64,000 bases of DNA, taken from JBBRHQ01 sp963815645. GTDB taxonomy: Bacteria > Actinomycetota > Thermoleophilia > Solirubrobacterales > 70-9. The notes under the pieces were generated by a model. It was not told the origin of the DNA. It saw nothing but the letters and a program-made list of their open reading frames with translations, and made no database searches. The position numbers and the translations under genes are program-made. Of the stretch, positions 46,648 to 55,960 are shown piece after piece (the stretch's first letter is position 1; each line of letters opens with the position of its first letter). The DNA lies in NCBI GenBank assembly GCA_963815645.1, contig CAWFHL010000001.1, forward strand, positions 1,178,001 to 1,242,000. Reading direction: 5' to 3'.

Positions 46648-47430
46648 ATGGCGAGCCGCAAGGAAGAGAAGGAGCGCCTGCGCCAAGCCCGGGTGGAGGC
46701 AGAGAAGCGCGAGGCGTCGGGCCAGCGCCAGCGACTGATTCTCGGCTACGGCGTCGCCGGGGTCCTGGCGATCGCCGTGCTTGTGGGGGTCATCGTCGTG
46801 GTCAGCTCCGGGGGCGGCGGGGGAGCGAGCGGGGAAGCCCACACCAGCCAGGTCACGGGCTCGACCAACGGCGTCCCGGTCGACGATCGCACCGGCACCC
46901 CGCCGCCCCCGGTGAAGACAACCAATCTGAAGCTGGCGGCGCAGAAGGCCGGCTGCGTCCTGAGGCTGAAGCTCCGCGACGAGGGCCATAACCACGTTCC
47001 GCCCGGGACGACCGTGAAGTACGACACCAACCCGCCCACCTCCGGCGATCACGTCGAGCCGCCCGACCAGCAGGCCGACGGCGCCTACAGCAAGGAGCCG
47101 GCCTCGATCGACTTCGTCCACTCGCTCGAGCACGGCCGCCTGGAGATCCAGTACGACCCGAGCCTGCCCGAGAAGGACCAGCTCGAGCTGAAGGGCCTCT
47201 ACGACACGATGTACTCAGGGGCGCTGCTCTTCCCCAACTCGCAGATGCCCTATGAGGCGGCGGCCACCACCTGGTCCAACATGCTCGGCTGCAAGACCTA
47301 TCAGGGTGCGGCGACCCTGGACGCGATCCGCGCCTTCGGCAAGGCCACATGGGGCCGCTACGGAGGAGAGCCGGTTAACGGGTTCGGGCCGCTGACCGGG
47401 CCGAACCCGACCGATCCCAAGCAGCAGTAG
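46648..47430 (+). CDS. DUF3105 membrane-anchored protein
   Basis: 260 residues from ATG 46648. A Lys/Arg/Glu-rich N-terminus (RKEEKERLRQARVEAEKRE) and one transmembrane helix (VAGVLAIAVLVGVIVVV) anchor an exterior domain. The DUF3105 pattern is plain: KYDTNPPTSGDHVEPPDQQA, IDFVHSLEHGRLEIQYDP and MPYEAAATTWSNMLGC. His, Asp and Cys conservation in this family hints at metal binding, but the function is unknown. Convergent with the FemAB-like gene, nine bases apart. Confidence 0.88.
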   Translation: MASRKEEKERLRQARVEAEKREASGQRQRLILGYGVAGVLAIAVLVGVIVVVSSGGGGGASGEAHTSQVTGSTNGVPVDDRTGTPPPPVKTTNLKLAAQKAGCVLRLKLRDEGHNHVPPGTTVKYDTNPPTSGDHVEPPDQQADGAYSKEPASIDFVHSLEHGRLEIQYDPSLPEKDQLELKGLYDTMYSGALLFPNSQMPYEAAATTWSNMLGCKTYQGAATLDAIRAFGKATWGRYGGEPVNGFGPLTGPNPTDPKQQ

Positions 47431-47439
47431 CGCGGCGAA

Positions 47440-48390
47440 TCAGGGCGCTCGGTAGGCGGGGAAGAAGCCGCCCGCATCGCGTCCCGTGCTGAGCCGCTCG
47501 TAGGCGGCCGGGTCGCAGACCAGCTCCGAGGTGTGCCAGGGCTCCTCGCGGTTGGCGAAGCCGCGCTTGAACTCCTCGAGACGATCGCCCGGGGCGAGGC
47601 CGCCCCCCAGGTTGAGCGGCAGGCCGAGCTCGGCGGCGAGGTCGCAGAGCGCCGAGACGAGGTTCTTCATCGGCGAGTCGCGCAGCCGAGAGTCAGCCGT
47701 GCCGCTGAGGAAGTAGTGGAGCATCCCGTCGCTTCGGACCGCGACCGAGCCGGCGGCGACGTCTCCGCCCGGCTCGCGGGCGATGGCCAGCCAGCTCTGC
47801 GCCGAGGAGAGGATCCGGTCGAAGTAGGCGGCGCCGAACAGGTAGCGCTCCGGGGCTCCGGCCCTTCGCATCGTCTGCTCGTAGGCCTCAAGGAAGCCGC
47901 TCCTCTGCTCCCCTGTGCTCTCCGGGCCGGTGGAGATAGTCAGCGCGTAGCCGCTCCTCAGGTTGCGGCGGATCTGCTGGCGGTCGCTCATCCGGCTCTT
48001 CGCAGGCAGCTCGGGGTCGGCGATCTGCACGACGTTTCGGCGCGTCGTCCCGGCCAGCGGCGGTGAGTCCCCGAGCCGGTGGCGGATGAAGGCGCTGACC
48101 AGGCCGGTGGCGGTGAGGTCGAGGGCCGCAGGGTCGGCCGGTGAGGGGGCCGCCGCACCGGCGAAGCCCGGGTAGCCGTAGGGGGAGGCGGCGTCGACGA
48201 GTCCCTCCCCCGGAATCTCGCGGACGGCCAGCGGCGCCGTCAGCTCGCCCTCCGGATGGCAGATGCGAAGGGTGTGCGTCACATCCTCGGCGTCGAGGAA
48301 CTCACGGCAGCGGAAGAAATCCTCCTGCACGGCGGCCTCGCCCCGGTCGGCGAGGAGCTCCGCGGCCACCGCGCGGCCCGCGGCGCTCAC
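47440..48390 (-). CDS. FemAB/GNAT-fold acyltransferase-like protein
   Basis: 316 residues from GTG 48390, a start fixed by the four-base GTGA overlap with the upstream GNAT gene. KSRMSDRQQIRRNLRSGYAL, YEQTMRRAGAPERYLFGAAY, PGGDVAAGSVAVRSDGMLHY and PMKNLVSALCDLAAELGLPL fit the tandem-GNAT FemAB/peptidoglycan-bridge or lipid-II aminoacyltransferase group, also called GNAT_acetyltran_6. Possible job: adding an amino acid or acyl group to an envelope polymer. It opens the minus-strand end of the polysaccharide locus. Confidence 0.72.
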   Translation of the reverse strand: MSAAGRAVAAELLADRGEAAVQEDFFRCREFLDAEDVTHTLRICHPEGELTAPLAVREIPGEGLVDAASPYGYPGFAGAAAPSPADPAALDLTATGLVSAFIRHRLGDSPPLAGTTRRNVVQIADPELPAKSRMSDRQQIRRNLRSGYALTISTGPESTGEQRSGFLEAYEQTMRRAGAPERYLFGAAYFDRILSSAQSWLAIAREPGGDVAAGSVAVRSDGMLHYFLSGTADSRLRDSPMKNLVSALCDLAAELGLPLNLGGGLAPGDRLEEFKRGFANREEPWHTSELVCDPAAYERLSTGRDAGGFFPAYRAP

Positions 48391-48929
48391 CCGAGCAGGT
48401 CCGCGGCGGCCGCCCGGAACTCGTCCGGCAGCACTCCCCAGACCTCGCAGTCGGCAAGCTCCCCGTCGCGGCGCAGGTGCGAGCGCATCGTCCCCTCGTG
48501 GCGCCACCCGAGGCTGGTCACGACCCGCTTCGCCGCCTCGTTGTAGGCGGGAATGCGCCCGTAGACCCGGTGAGCGCCGAACTCGTCGAAGGCCTTGGCG
48601 ATGGTCAGCGCCTCCGCTCGGCGGCCGACCCCCTTGCCGCGGACATCATCCCCGATCAGGGCGCCGAGCTCGGGCGCGGTCTGGTGCCCGAGGCCGTAGA
48701 GCGCGGTGAAGCCGACCGGCTCCTCGCGGCCCTCGACGACGATCGCGTACTTGCGGTCCTCGCCGTCTGACTCGATCGCCCTGGCCACCCAGGCCTCCGC
48801 CTGCTGCTCGGAGAAGGAGGGCCGCTGCTCCATCAGCGTCCGGGTCGCCTCGGGGTTGTTGAACCAGCGGTGCACCGCCGCGGCGTCATCGGGCTCGAAT
48901 CCGCGCAGGCTGACGGCCGGCTCGCTCAT
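48387..48929 (-). CDS. GNAT acetyltransferase (RimJ/RimL type)
   Basis: 180 residues from ATG 48929. AVSLRGFEPDDAAAVHRWFN, the acetyl-CoA motif A region LGALIGDDVRGKGVGRRAEA and the RimJ-type AKRVVTSLGWRHEGTMRSHL and CEVWGVLPDEF are clear. N-acetylates an unknown amine; several GNATs of this subgroup modify sugar nucleotides in polysaccharide loci. Overlaps the FemAB-like gene downstream. Confidence 0.83.
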   Translation of the reverse strand: MSEPAVSLRGFEPDDAAAVHRWFNNPEATRTLMEQRPSFSEQQAEAWVARAIESDGEDRKYAIVVEGREEPVGFTALYGLGHQTAPELGALIGDDVRGKGVGRRAEALTIAKAFDEFGAHRVYGRIPAYNEAAKRVVTSLGWRHEGTMRSHLRRDGELADCEVWGVLPDEFRAAAADLLG

Positions 48930-49017
48930 CGCGCAGACCCTAAATGAGAGAGAACCGGGCCGAGATGCAGGGTTGGTGCCCATTGGGCCCCTAACCTTGC
49001 GTTCGGGGCAGCGGGGG

Positions 49018-49581
49018 TCAGTCGGGGGCTAGGCCCTGGCCGCTGACGATCAGCCCCAGGGTGCGCGCCAGGATCCGCAGGTCGAGCCGGAGGCCGCGGT
49101 GCTCGACGTAGTAGAGGTCGAGCTCGATCCGCTCATCCCAGGGGATCCCGGCGCGGCCTTTGACCTGCGCCCAGCCGGTGATCCCGGGCTTCACCTCGTG
49201 GCGACGGCGCTGGCGCGGCGTGTAGCCGTCCACCTGGGCGGGAATCGTCGGGCGCGGCCCTACCAGGGCCATCTCGCCGCGCAGCACGTTGATCAGGTTG
49301 GGAACCTCGTCGAGCGAGGTGCGGCGCAGGAAGCGTCCGGGCCGGGTGACCCGGCGGTCGTCGCGGCCGACAGCGGTGCCGACCCCGACCGGGTCCGAGC
49401 CGGAGACCATCGTCCGCAGCTTCAGCAGCTCGAACTCGCGCCCGTCGAGGCCGACGCGTCGCTGGCGATAGATCACCGGGCCGCGGCTGTCGAGGCGGAT
49501 CCAGACGGCGGCGATCGCCAGCAGCGGCGAGAACACCAGCAGGGCGAGGGCAGCAAGGGCGGCGTCGAGGGCGCGGCTCAT
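49018..49581 (-). CDS. priming sugar-phosphate transferase, short PglC/WcaJ-C type
   Basis: 187 residues from ATG 49581. It transfers a sugar-1-phosphate to undecaprenyl phosphate to start a repeat unit. One membrane segment (ALAALALLVFSPLLAIAAVW), then LDSRGPVIYRQRRVG, FELLKLRTMV, FLRRTSLDEVPNLINVLRGE, MALVGPRPTIP and GITGWAQVKGRAGIPWDERI. This is the monotopic catalytic core without the N-terminal helical and Rossmann parts of the larger enzyme at 59389. ATGA overlap with the upstream glycosyltransferase. Confidence 0.93.
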   Translation of the reverse strand: MSRALDAALAALALLVFSPLLAIAAVWIRLDSRGPVIYRQRRVGLDGREFELLKLRTMVSGSDPVGVGTAVGRDDRRVTRPGRFLRRTSLDEVPNLINVLRGEMALVGPRPTIPAQVDGYTPRQRRRHEVKPGITGWAQVKGRAGIPWDERIELDLYYVEHRGLRLDLRILARTLGLIVSGQGLAPD

Positions 49582-50714
49582 CGGGTCCCCTCGGCCTTCT
49601 CCCAGGCGGCCGGCGGACCCTGGCGCAACCGGTCCCAGAGTCCGAGGGCGATCGAGGCGGTGACCATCACGTAATAGCGGCAGATCCGCAGCGGCGCGAG
49701 GGGCAGCAGCGGCGCCAGCAGCGCCGCGGCGATCAGCGCTGCCTGCAGGGCGAGGGTCACCGAATAGATGGCGCCGTGGCCGAGCAGCGCGAGGTTGGTG
49801 GCCAGCGCCAGCACATGGAGCAGCGGGGTCGCGTAGCGGAGGATCCGGTGGGAGGCGATCTGGAAGCCGTAGAGCGCCCCGTAGCCGCGCGGCGAGACCA
49901 TCCCTTCGCCGATCACGATGTCCCAGAGGCCGACCATCATCCGCCGCTTGCGGCGCAGCTCGCCTCCCAGGGTGGGGACCATCTTCTCCGCGGCCCGCGC
50001 CGCCGGTACATAGACCGAGCGCAGCCCGCGCTTGGCCAGCCCGAACGGGAAGGAGAGATCGTGGCTGCCGGACGGCCGCAGCGGGATGTAGGCATCGCGC
50101 CGGACCGCGTAGATCCCACCGTTGCCGGCGGTGATCCCGCCGAGCCCCGACTCGAGGCGGCGGACCGCCATCTCGTAGCGCCAGTAGGCGCCCTCGAGGT
50201 TCTCGGCTCCGGTGCCGGTGAAGCGGACCTGACCGCAGGCATAGCCGACGTCCGCCTCCGCGAGGGGCGCGACCAGGGCGCGAAGCGCTCCGGCCTCCCA
50301 GAGGCAGTTGGCGTCTGAGAAGGCGAGGACGGCCCCCGTGGCGGCCTCTGCGGAGGCATTTTGGGCCTCCACCTTGCCGCCGCGGGGCAGGTCGAGGACG
50401 CGATCGGCGCGGGCATCCCGGGCCCGCTCGACGGTCGCGTCGGAGGAGCCGTCTGAGGCGACGATCACCTCGAGCAGGCGGCGGGGATAGTCGAGGGCGA
50501 GGGCGTTGGCGACCTTGGCGGCGATCACCTCCTCCTCGTCATGGGCCGCGACGATCAGCGAGACGCTCGGCAGGGAGTCGTCCTCGAGCGGCGCGGACTC
50601 CCCGGTGTGGCGCAGTCGGCTCAGCAGCCACAGCGCCAGCGGGTAGCCGAGGTGGGTGTAGACGATCAGCGCCACCGATCCCCAGAAGACCGCTTCCAGC
50701 AGGGTTGAGATCAT
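49578..50714 (-). CDS. family 2 glycosyltransferase with C-terminal membrane helices
   Basis: 378 residues from ATG 50714. N-terminal helix (FWGSVALIVYTHLGYPLALW), GT-A core SVSLIVAAHDEEEVIAAKVA, LEVIVASDGSSDATVERARD (first DxD-type acid), AVLAFSDANCLWE (DxN), and the Q/RxxRW-like RRKRRMMVGLW. Three or four helices follow (LLHVLALATNLALL, ALIAAALLAPLLPLA). A processive or lipid-linked transferase like those that build exopolysaccharide backbones. Sits between GT4 and the priming transferase, each overlapped by four bases. Confidence 0.88.
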   Translation of the reverse strand: MISTLLEAVFWGSVALIVYTHLGYPLALWLLSRLRHTGESAPLEDDSLPSVSLIVAAHDEEEVIAAKVANALALDYPRRLLEVIVASDGSSDATVERARDARADRVLDLPRGGKVEAQNASAEAATGAVLAFSDANCLWEAGALRALVAPLAEADVGYACGQVRFTGTGAENLEGAYWRYEMAVRRLESGLGGITAGNGGIYAVRRDAYIPLRPSGSHDLSFPFGLAKRGLRSVYVPAARAAEKMVPTLGGELRRKRRMMVGLWDIVIGEGMVSPRGYGALYGFQIASHRILRYATPLLHVLALATNLALLGHGAIYSVTLALQAALIAAALLAPLLPLAPLRICRYYVMVTASIALGLWDRLRQGPPAAWEKAEGTR

Positions 50715-51842
50715 CGCCGTTCGGGAGCCAGCTCCCGGTAGAGCTCCATGGTCCGCGCGGCGACGGCGTCCCAGGAGAAGGGTCCCTCGGCGGCCCGGCG
50801 GGCGGCGCTCGCCAGCACCGCCCTCGTCCGCTCGTCGCAGGTCAACTCCTCCAGCGCCTCGGCGAGCCCGGCCGGATCCTCCGGCGCGACGATGCGGGCG
50901 GCGCCGTGCTCGGAGGCGAGCTCGGGGAAGCCGCCGACTGAGGAGAGCAGCATCGGCTTGCCGAAGGCGAGGGCCGTGTAGACGACGCCGGAGTGCTCGC
51001 CGTCGCGGTAGGGAAGGGCGATCAGGTCGGCGCGGCGGAACAGCTCCGGGATCTCCGCCTCATCGATGAAACGGGGAACGAAGCGCACCCTACCCGGGGC
51101 GCGGGCAGCGGCTTCGCGCAGCGGCGCCAGGGGCATGCGGGGGTTGCCGACGATCCACAGCTCCGCCGCGGCGCCGATCCTGGCGAAGGCCTCGATCAGA
51201 GTGTCGATCCCCTTGTAGGGGCGCAGCAGCCCGAAGAAGAGGATCACCGGCGCCCTCGGCTCCCCGTAGCTCGGCCGGGAGCGGGGCCGGATCGGGAAGC
51301 CTGGCGAGATAGTCGAAAGCGCCGTGGGGGATGACCCGGACCCGTCCCGGATCGACCCCGACCTGCTCACGAAGACGCCTAGCGCCGTGCTCGGAATGGG
51401 CGATGACCGCGTCCATCGCGCCGAATGCTCGCCGGGCGGCGAGCAGCCTGGCGCGGCCGGGTTCGGCAGGGAGAATGTGGTGGGCGGTCATCACCCGCGG
51501 TTGGGCGCGGTCCGCGGGTAGCAGCGACGGGTCGATGGCCGGCAGGGTGAGCCACTGGTGGTGGACCAGGTCGGCTCCCGCGACCGCGCGGCGCAGACGG
51601 AGCATGTCGGGCAGATGCTCGGCGATCTTCACGGCGCGCCTGGCCGGCGCATCGAGCCCGCGGGCGGCTGCACGGCGGTAGAAGAGCTCGCGGACCCGGT
51701 ATCCGTCGGCCTCGGGCACCGGACCGTAGAGGAAGCGGCTGGTCAGCAGCTCGACCTCGGCGCCGGCCCGGACCAACGCCGCCGCCAGGGCACGGTCGTA
51801 GGGCGGCGTGAACGCCGAGGGGTCGACGAGCGAAACGCGCAT
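50711..51842 (-). CDS. family 4 glycosyltransferase (frameshifted)
   Basis: About 377 residues from ATG 51842. GT-B fold: N-domain VSLVDPSAFTPPYDRALAAA, VVHHQWL-type segment (ADLVHHQWLTLPAI), VIAHSEHGARRLREQVGV, then C-domain VILFFGLLRPYKGIDTLIEA, VRFVPRFIDEAEIPELFRRA and the E-x7-E-like GEHSGVVYTALAFGKPML. A +1 shift near 51280 separates PAPLPAEL from YGEPRAPVILFFG. Donor unknown. Divergent from the GT2 gene at 51854, with only 11 bases between the two annotated starts, so one real start is likely further in. Confidence 0.88.
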
Positions 51843-51853
51843 CAGCGCCGATT

Positions 51854-52780
51854 ATGGTGGCGGTTGTGGAGCCGGACCTCTCCTACTGCGTGGTGAACAC
51901 GAATGGCCGCGAGTACCTGCTCGCCTGCCTGGAGGCGATCGAACGCGCCAACCCGGCCGGCCTCGGGCGGGAGATCCTCGTCCTCGACAACGCCTCCGAG
52001 GACGGCTCGGCGGAGGCGGTGCGCTCGCTCGATCTGCCCGACTGCCGCCTGATCGCGCTGCAGCGCCGCAGCGGCAAGGCCGAGAACGACTCGGCCCTGC
52101 TGCGGGCCGCGCGCGGCCGCTACTGCCTGCTGCTGAACGAGGACTCCGAGCTTCTGCCCGGGGCCCCTGCGGCCCTACTCGAGGCCCTCGAAGCGGAGCC
52201 GCGGGCAGCTGCGGCGGGAGCGCAGCTGCTCGATCCCGGCGGGAAGCCGGTTCCCTGCGCATGGCGCTTCCCCGGAGTCGGCACGGCGCTGGCCGGGGCG
52301 CTGTTCCTGCACCGGCGGCTGACCGTGCAGAGCCGTGGCTCGCGGACCCGCGCCGTTGACTGGGCCCAGTCGAGCGCCCTGATGGTGCGCCGGGAGGCCG
52401 CCGAGGGGGTCGGCTACCTCGACCCCGATTTCTTCGTCTACTACGACGAGTGCGACTTCTGCCGGCGGCTGCACGATGCCGGCTGGAGCGTCCTCTTCGT
52501 GCCGGGAGCAGGGGCGGTTCACCACGACCAGCTCGCCACCAACCTCACCGCCGGGCTGCCGCGGATCGTCGAGTTCCACCGCAACCGTGACCTCTACATG
52601 CGGAAGCACGGCTCGCCGCCGGCGGCGCTGGCGGTGCGGCTGCTGACTGCATGGAGCTACGCGGTCCGAGCGCTGGCCGCGACCCTGTTGCCGGACCATC
52701 CGGCGCGGGTCTACCTGGCCCACGCCCGCCAGGCGCTGCGGCCCGGGCGCGGCCAGGGGCTGCGTGAACTCGCCGGGTAG
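51854..52780 (+). CDS. family 2 glycosyltransferase, rhamnosyltransferase-like
   Basis: 308 residues from ATG 51854 (GTG 51869 is an alternative that leaves room for a promoter). DLSYCVVNTNGREYLLACLE, ILVLDNASEDGSAEAVRSL with the nucleotide-binding Asp, YCLLLNEDSELLPGA (DxD-like EDS), and YLDPDFFVYYDECDFCRRLH with the catalytic DE-D-C region are typical of WbbL-like rhamnosyltransferases. The only plus-strand gene inside the polysaccharide locus. The 47-bp hairpin repeat follows its stop. Confidence 0.88.
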   Translation: MVAVVEPDLSYCVVNTNGREYLLACLEAIERANPAGLGREILVLDNASEDGSAEAVRSLDLPDCRLIALQRRSGKAENDSALLRAARGRYCLLLNEDSELLPGAPAALLEALEAEPRAAAAGAQLLDPGGKPVPCAWRFPGVGTALAGALFLHRRLTVQSRGSRTRAVDWAQSSALMVRREAAEGVGYLDPDFFVYYDECDFCRRLHDAGWSVLFVPGAGAVHHDQLATNLTAGLPRIVEFHRNRDLYMRKHGSPPAALAVRLLTAWSYAVRALAATLLPDHPARVYLAHARQALRPGRGQGLRELAG

Positions 52781-52805
52781 GGCGGGGCTGAGCGCCAATC
52801 CCCGA

Positions 52806-52852
52806 TCGAGTGGACGAAAACCGGTCCATAACTCCGGAAATCGTCCACTCGA
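52806..52852. repeat. 47-bp symmetric hairpin repeat, copy 2
   Basis: Perfect arms TCGAGTGGACGA and TCGTCCACTCGA, then AAA, CCGG, nine bases, CCGG, AAA; a stem with a small internal loop. Its reverse complement matches the 15432-15478 element at 42 of 47 positions. It sits between convergent genes, where it could also act as a terminator. Confidence 0.75.
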
Positions 52853-52860
52853 CGCGCCGG

Positions 52861-54405
52861 TCACTGGCGGAGGGCGTCCTCGTCCATCGCCTCCGCCTCG
52901 AACACCTCCGGCACGACCCCCGGGGCGCCCGCGGGAGCGTCCCGCAGCGCCCGTAGGCGCTCAACCAGCTCGCCCGGACGTCGCAGCAGGGCGATCCAAC
53001 GGCGCTCGCCTTCGGAGAAGAAGCCGCTCAGCATGAGCAGGGCCGGATAGCAGAGGACCAGCGCCACCCTGCCCAGCAGGCCCAGTGCTCCCTCGGTCGG
53101 CATCACCAGCTCGCCGATCCCGATCAGCGCTGCGGAGGCCGCGACGATCCTCGCCAGCCTGCCCCACTCGTAGGGGACCGGGAAGAGACGCTGCGTGAAG
53201 ACGTACATCAGGGCCAGCACGACCAGATAGGAGACGACCAGCGCCAGCCCTGCCCCGACGATCCCCATGGAGGGCACCAGGGCGAGGTTGAGGCCGACGT
53301 TGACGAGGGTCGCGGCGAGCGTCGCCGGCAGGTTGAACTCGGTCCGCCCGGTCCTCCCGAGGATCACGACCAGAACCATGTAGAGCGCGTAGAGGGTTAC
53401 GCCGGTCGTCACCAGCCCCACCGCCTTGAACGAGCCGAAGAAGTCGGGCGCGGCGAGAGCGCGCACGATCCAGCGCGCCAGCAGCCACATCGCGGTGACC
53501 GCGAAGGCGCATGCCGCTGCAAACAGAGTGACGACGACCGAGTAGGCGCGGCGGGCCTCGTCGTCGTCGCGGATCGAGTAGGCGAGTGGCGGCCAGGCGA
53601 GCTGGAAGCCGCGGACGAAGACGTTCACCCCCTGGCCGAACTTGACCGCGAGCGAGTAGAGACCCGCCTCGGCCAGCCCGGCGGAGCGGACAAGGATGAT
53701 CCGGTCGATGAAGTTGAGCGAGTAGAGGGAGAGCTCCGCGGGCATCGTCGGCAAGCCGAACCGCATCAACCGACCGAGCAGCGGGCCGTCCCAGCGCAGA
53801 GCAAGGTGGCGCCGGTGCAGGACGATCAGGCCGACGACGAACAGGGCACCCGTCCCGTAGCTGCCGAGCAGCAGCCCGCGGGCGCCCTCGTCGCCGCCGA
53901 CCACCAGCGCCACGGTCACCGGAATCGTCACCAGTACGTTGGCCATCGTCGTCGCGAAGAAGGCGCGGGCGCGCTCCTCGAGCCGGAAGATGGTCAGCAG
54001 GAACTCGAGCAGCGTGAGCACCCAGAGCCCGCCGATCGCGATCCGCACGAGGCCCGGGGCGGAATGATCGAGAAGGGCTCTGGAGATCGGCTCGGCGAAA
54101 GGCAGGGCGATCAGGGCCCCGGCGGTGGTCGCCCAGAAGAGCGCCGCGAACGAGGTTCGCAGCACCGCCCCGGGCTCCTCATCCTGCTTGTAGTAGAAGC
54201 GGAGCAGGGCCTCTATCGCGCCGAGGCGAACGATGATGCTGGCGGCGACGACCGCGGCGAAGAGGACCTCGGCCGCGCCGTAGTCGGCCGGGGTCAGGTA
54301 GCGCGTGTAGAGCGGCAGCAAAGCGACCGCGATCAGCTTCGAGAGGATGCTGGCGCCGGTATAGGCCGCGCCGGTGGTCGCCAGGCGGCGCAGGTAGCCG
54401 CTCAT
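52861..54405 (-). CDS. polysaccharide flippase (MOP/Wzx-like)
   Basis: 514 residues from ATG 54405, about 14 hydrophobic segments. YTGASILSKLIAVALLPLYT and RYLTPADYGAAEVLFAAVVA form the N-terminal signature of the polysaccharide-biosynthesis MATE/MOP family; LYSLAVKFGQGVNVFVRGFQ and GIVGAGLALVVSYLVVL are consistent. It would move undecaprenyl-linked repeat units across the membrane. The C-terminal tail is hydrophilic and acidic. Ten bases downstream of the ligase stop. Confidence 0.9.
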   Translation of the reverse strand: MSGYLRRLATTGAAYTGASILSKLIAVALLPLYTRYLTPADYGAAEVLFAAVVAASIIVRLGAIEALLRFYYKQDEEPGAVLRTSFAALFWATTAGALIALPFAEPISRALLDHSAPGLVRIAIGGLWVLTLLEFLLTIFRLEERARAFFATTMANVLVTIPVTVALVVGGDEGARGLLLGSYGTGALFVVGLIVLHRRHLALRWDGPLLGRLMRFGLPTMPAELSLYSLNFIDRIILVRSAGLAEAGLYSLAVKFGQGVNVFVRGFQLAWPPLAYSIRDDDEARRAYSVVVTLFAAACAFAVTAMWLLARWIVRALAAPDFFGSFKAVGLVTTGVTLYALYMVLVVILGRTGRTEFNLPATLAATLVNVGLNLALVPSMGIVGAGLALVVSYLVVLALMYVFTQRLFPVPYEWGRLARIVAASAALIGIGELVMPTEGALGLLGRVALVLCYPALLMLSGFFSEGERRWIALLRRPGELVERLRALRDAPAGAPGVVPEVFEAEAMDEDALRQ

Positions 54406-54415
54406 CGGCCCGAGC

Positions 54416-55960
54416 CTACGCGGAGGGGCGGATCGCCAGCGACCCAGCGATCGCCAGCAGCACCCAGATGATCGGGTCCTCGTAGAAACCCGCGTAGGCC
54501 AGGGTGTGGACGATCAAGGCGACGAACATCGCGAGGACCGCTGCGCGGGCGACGACCAGCGCTGCTTGATCCGGACCCGTCGCGGATGTCGCGGGCCCCG
54601 TCGAGGGCGGAGCCCGCCCGAGGCCCGGCATCATGGCCGTTAGGCCCGTGGTCATCGTCCACAGCGCCGCGGCGAGCAGAGCCAAGTAGAGGAACAGGCC
54701 GACCAGGCCCTGCTCGGCGGCGATCGTTATCGGCTCGGTGTGGGACTCGGTCACCGGCGCCTTGCCCCCGGCCCGGTGGCGGAAGGCGGCCGAGAACGAG
54801 CCAGACCCGTACCCGAGGACGGGCCGGTCGCCGAACAGCTCGGCCCCGCCGGAGATCAGGTTCGCCCGGCCGCTGGTGTCCTTGTTGACGGTGCCCCCCG
54901 AGGAGAGGTCGATCTTCAGCGAGCCGCCCGCGGCGAAGACGAAGGCGACCGCGCCGACCGCCGCGGCTCCGCAGGCAAACGCCGTCCAGCGAAGGCTCCA
55001 GCGCAGCGCAGCCAGCACCGCGAGGCCGGCGAGCAGCGCGGCGAAGCTCGACTGCGAGAAAGTCGTGACCAGACCCAGCCAGATCGCCGCGACCGCCGCA
55101 GCCAGCGCCGCGACCGCCCGGCGCTCCCGGGCGAAGAGCAGCGCGGCGCTGAGAGCGAGGATGACCAGCGCCAGGTAGCGCCCGTAGACGTTCGGGTCCC
55201 AGAAGAGAGAGTTGACGCGGAAATAGACGTGGAACTCGTTGGAGCGGATCACGGCCCCGTTCCAGAGCAGATCGCGGCTGGCGTACTCGACCAGCCCGAC
55301 GAGGACGAAGAGCCAAGCCTCGACGACGACGATGACCAGCGCCGCGACCAGCAGGCGGCGGTCCCAGCGGATCTCGAGCAGCAGAGCGAAGGCGATCGCG
55401 AACGGCACCAGGAAGAAGCAGACGTTCTGAAGCCCCTGGGAGAAGTCGTCGGAATAGAGGGTCTGGAGGGCGTAGACGGCGAGGATCGCGGCGAGGATCC
55501 AAGGCAGCCAGCCGGCGGGTTCCGTCGCCTCGCGGAGGCGGCGCACGGACGGATCACGGACCCTGCGCCAGTCCCCGAGCGCGGTGGCCACGACTCCTCC
55601 GGCGATCACCAGGTAAAGGGGGACGAGCAGGTTGGCCTGATCGCCGCCGGCGTGCAGGGGGATGCGGAAGGGCAGCGCGGCGACGATCGCCAGCGGCAGC
55701 AGGCGCGGTCGCCTGCGGAACAGCAGAGCCAGGGCGGCGATCACCGCTGCCGCCAGCAGAGCCAGGGCCAGCAGCCTCGTGGTGTTGTGGCGGAGGTCTG
55801 AGATCGCCGCCGAGTGCCACTGGTCCCCCGCGATCAGCACGGGGAAGAGCCCCAGAGCCAGCAGCATCGCGATCGCTCGCGCCCGCGAGGGCATCAGCAG
55901 GATCCCGGCGGCGGCGGCGGCCGCCGCCGCGACCACGCCGGCGCCGGCGAGTGCGCTCAA
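54416..55960 (-). CDS. O-antigen ligase/polymerase-like membrane protein
   Basis: 514 residues from TTG 55960, chosen because TTGA overlaps the stop of the FlgD-like gene. About a dozen hydrophobic helices. A central exterior loop carries NVYGRYLALVILALSAA and TTFSQSSFAALLAGL, and GDRPVLGYGSGSFSAAFRHR with EPITIAAEQGLVGLFLYL match the Wzy_C/O-antigen ligase domain including the expected Arg and His-rich loop. It joins or polymerises the polysaccharide outside the membrane. Upstream in-frame text is shadow sequence of the FlgD-like gene. Confidence 0.85.
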   Translation of the reverse strand: MSALAGAGVVAAAAAAAAGILLMPSRARAIAMLLALGLFPVLIAGDQWHSAAISDLRHNTTRLLALALLAAAVIAALALLFRRRPRLLPLAIVAALPFRIPLHAGGDQANLLVPLYLVIAGGVVATALGDWRRVRDPSVRRLREATEPAGWLPWILAAILAVYALQTLYSDDFSQGLQNVCFFLVPFAIAFALLLEIRWDRRLLVAALVIVVVEAWLFVLVGLVEYASRDLLWNGAVIRSNEFHVYFRVNSLFWDPNVYGRYLALVILALSAALLFARERRAVAALAAAVAAIWLGLVTTFSQSSFAALLAGLAVLAALRWSLRWTAFACGAAAVGAVAFVFAAGGSLKIDLSSGGTVNKDTSGRANLISGGAELFGDRPVLGYGSGSFSAAFRHRAGGKAPVTESHTEPITIAAEQGLVGLFLYLALLAAALWTMTTGLTAMMPGLGRAPPSTGPATSATGPDQAALVVARAAVLAMFVALIVHTLAYAGFYEDPIIWVLLAIAGSLAIRPSA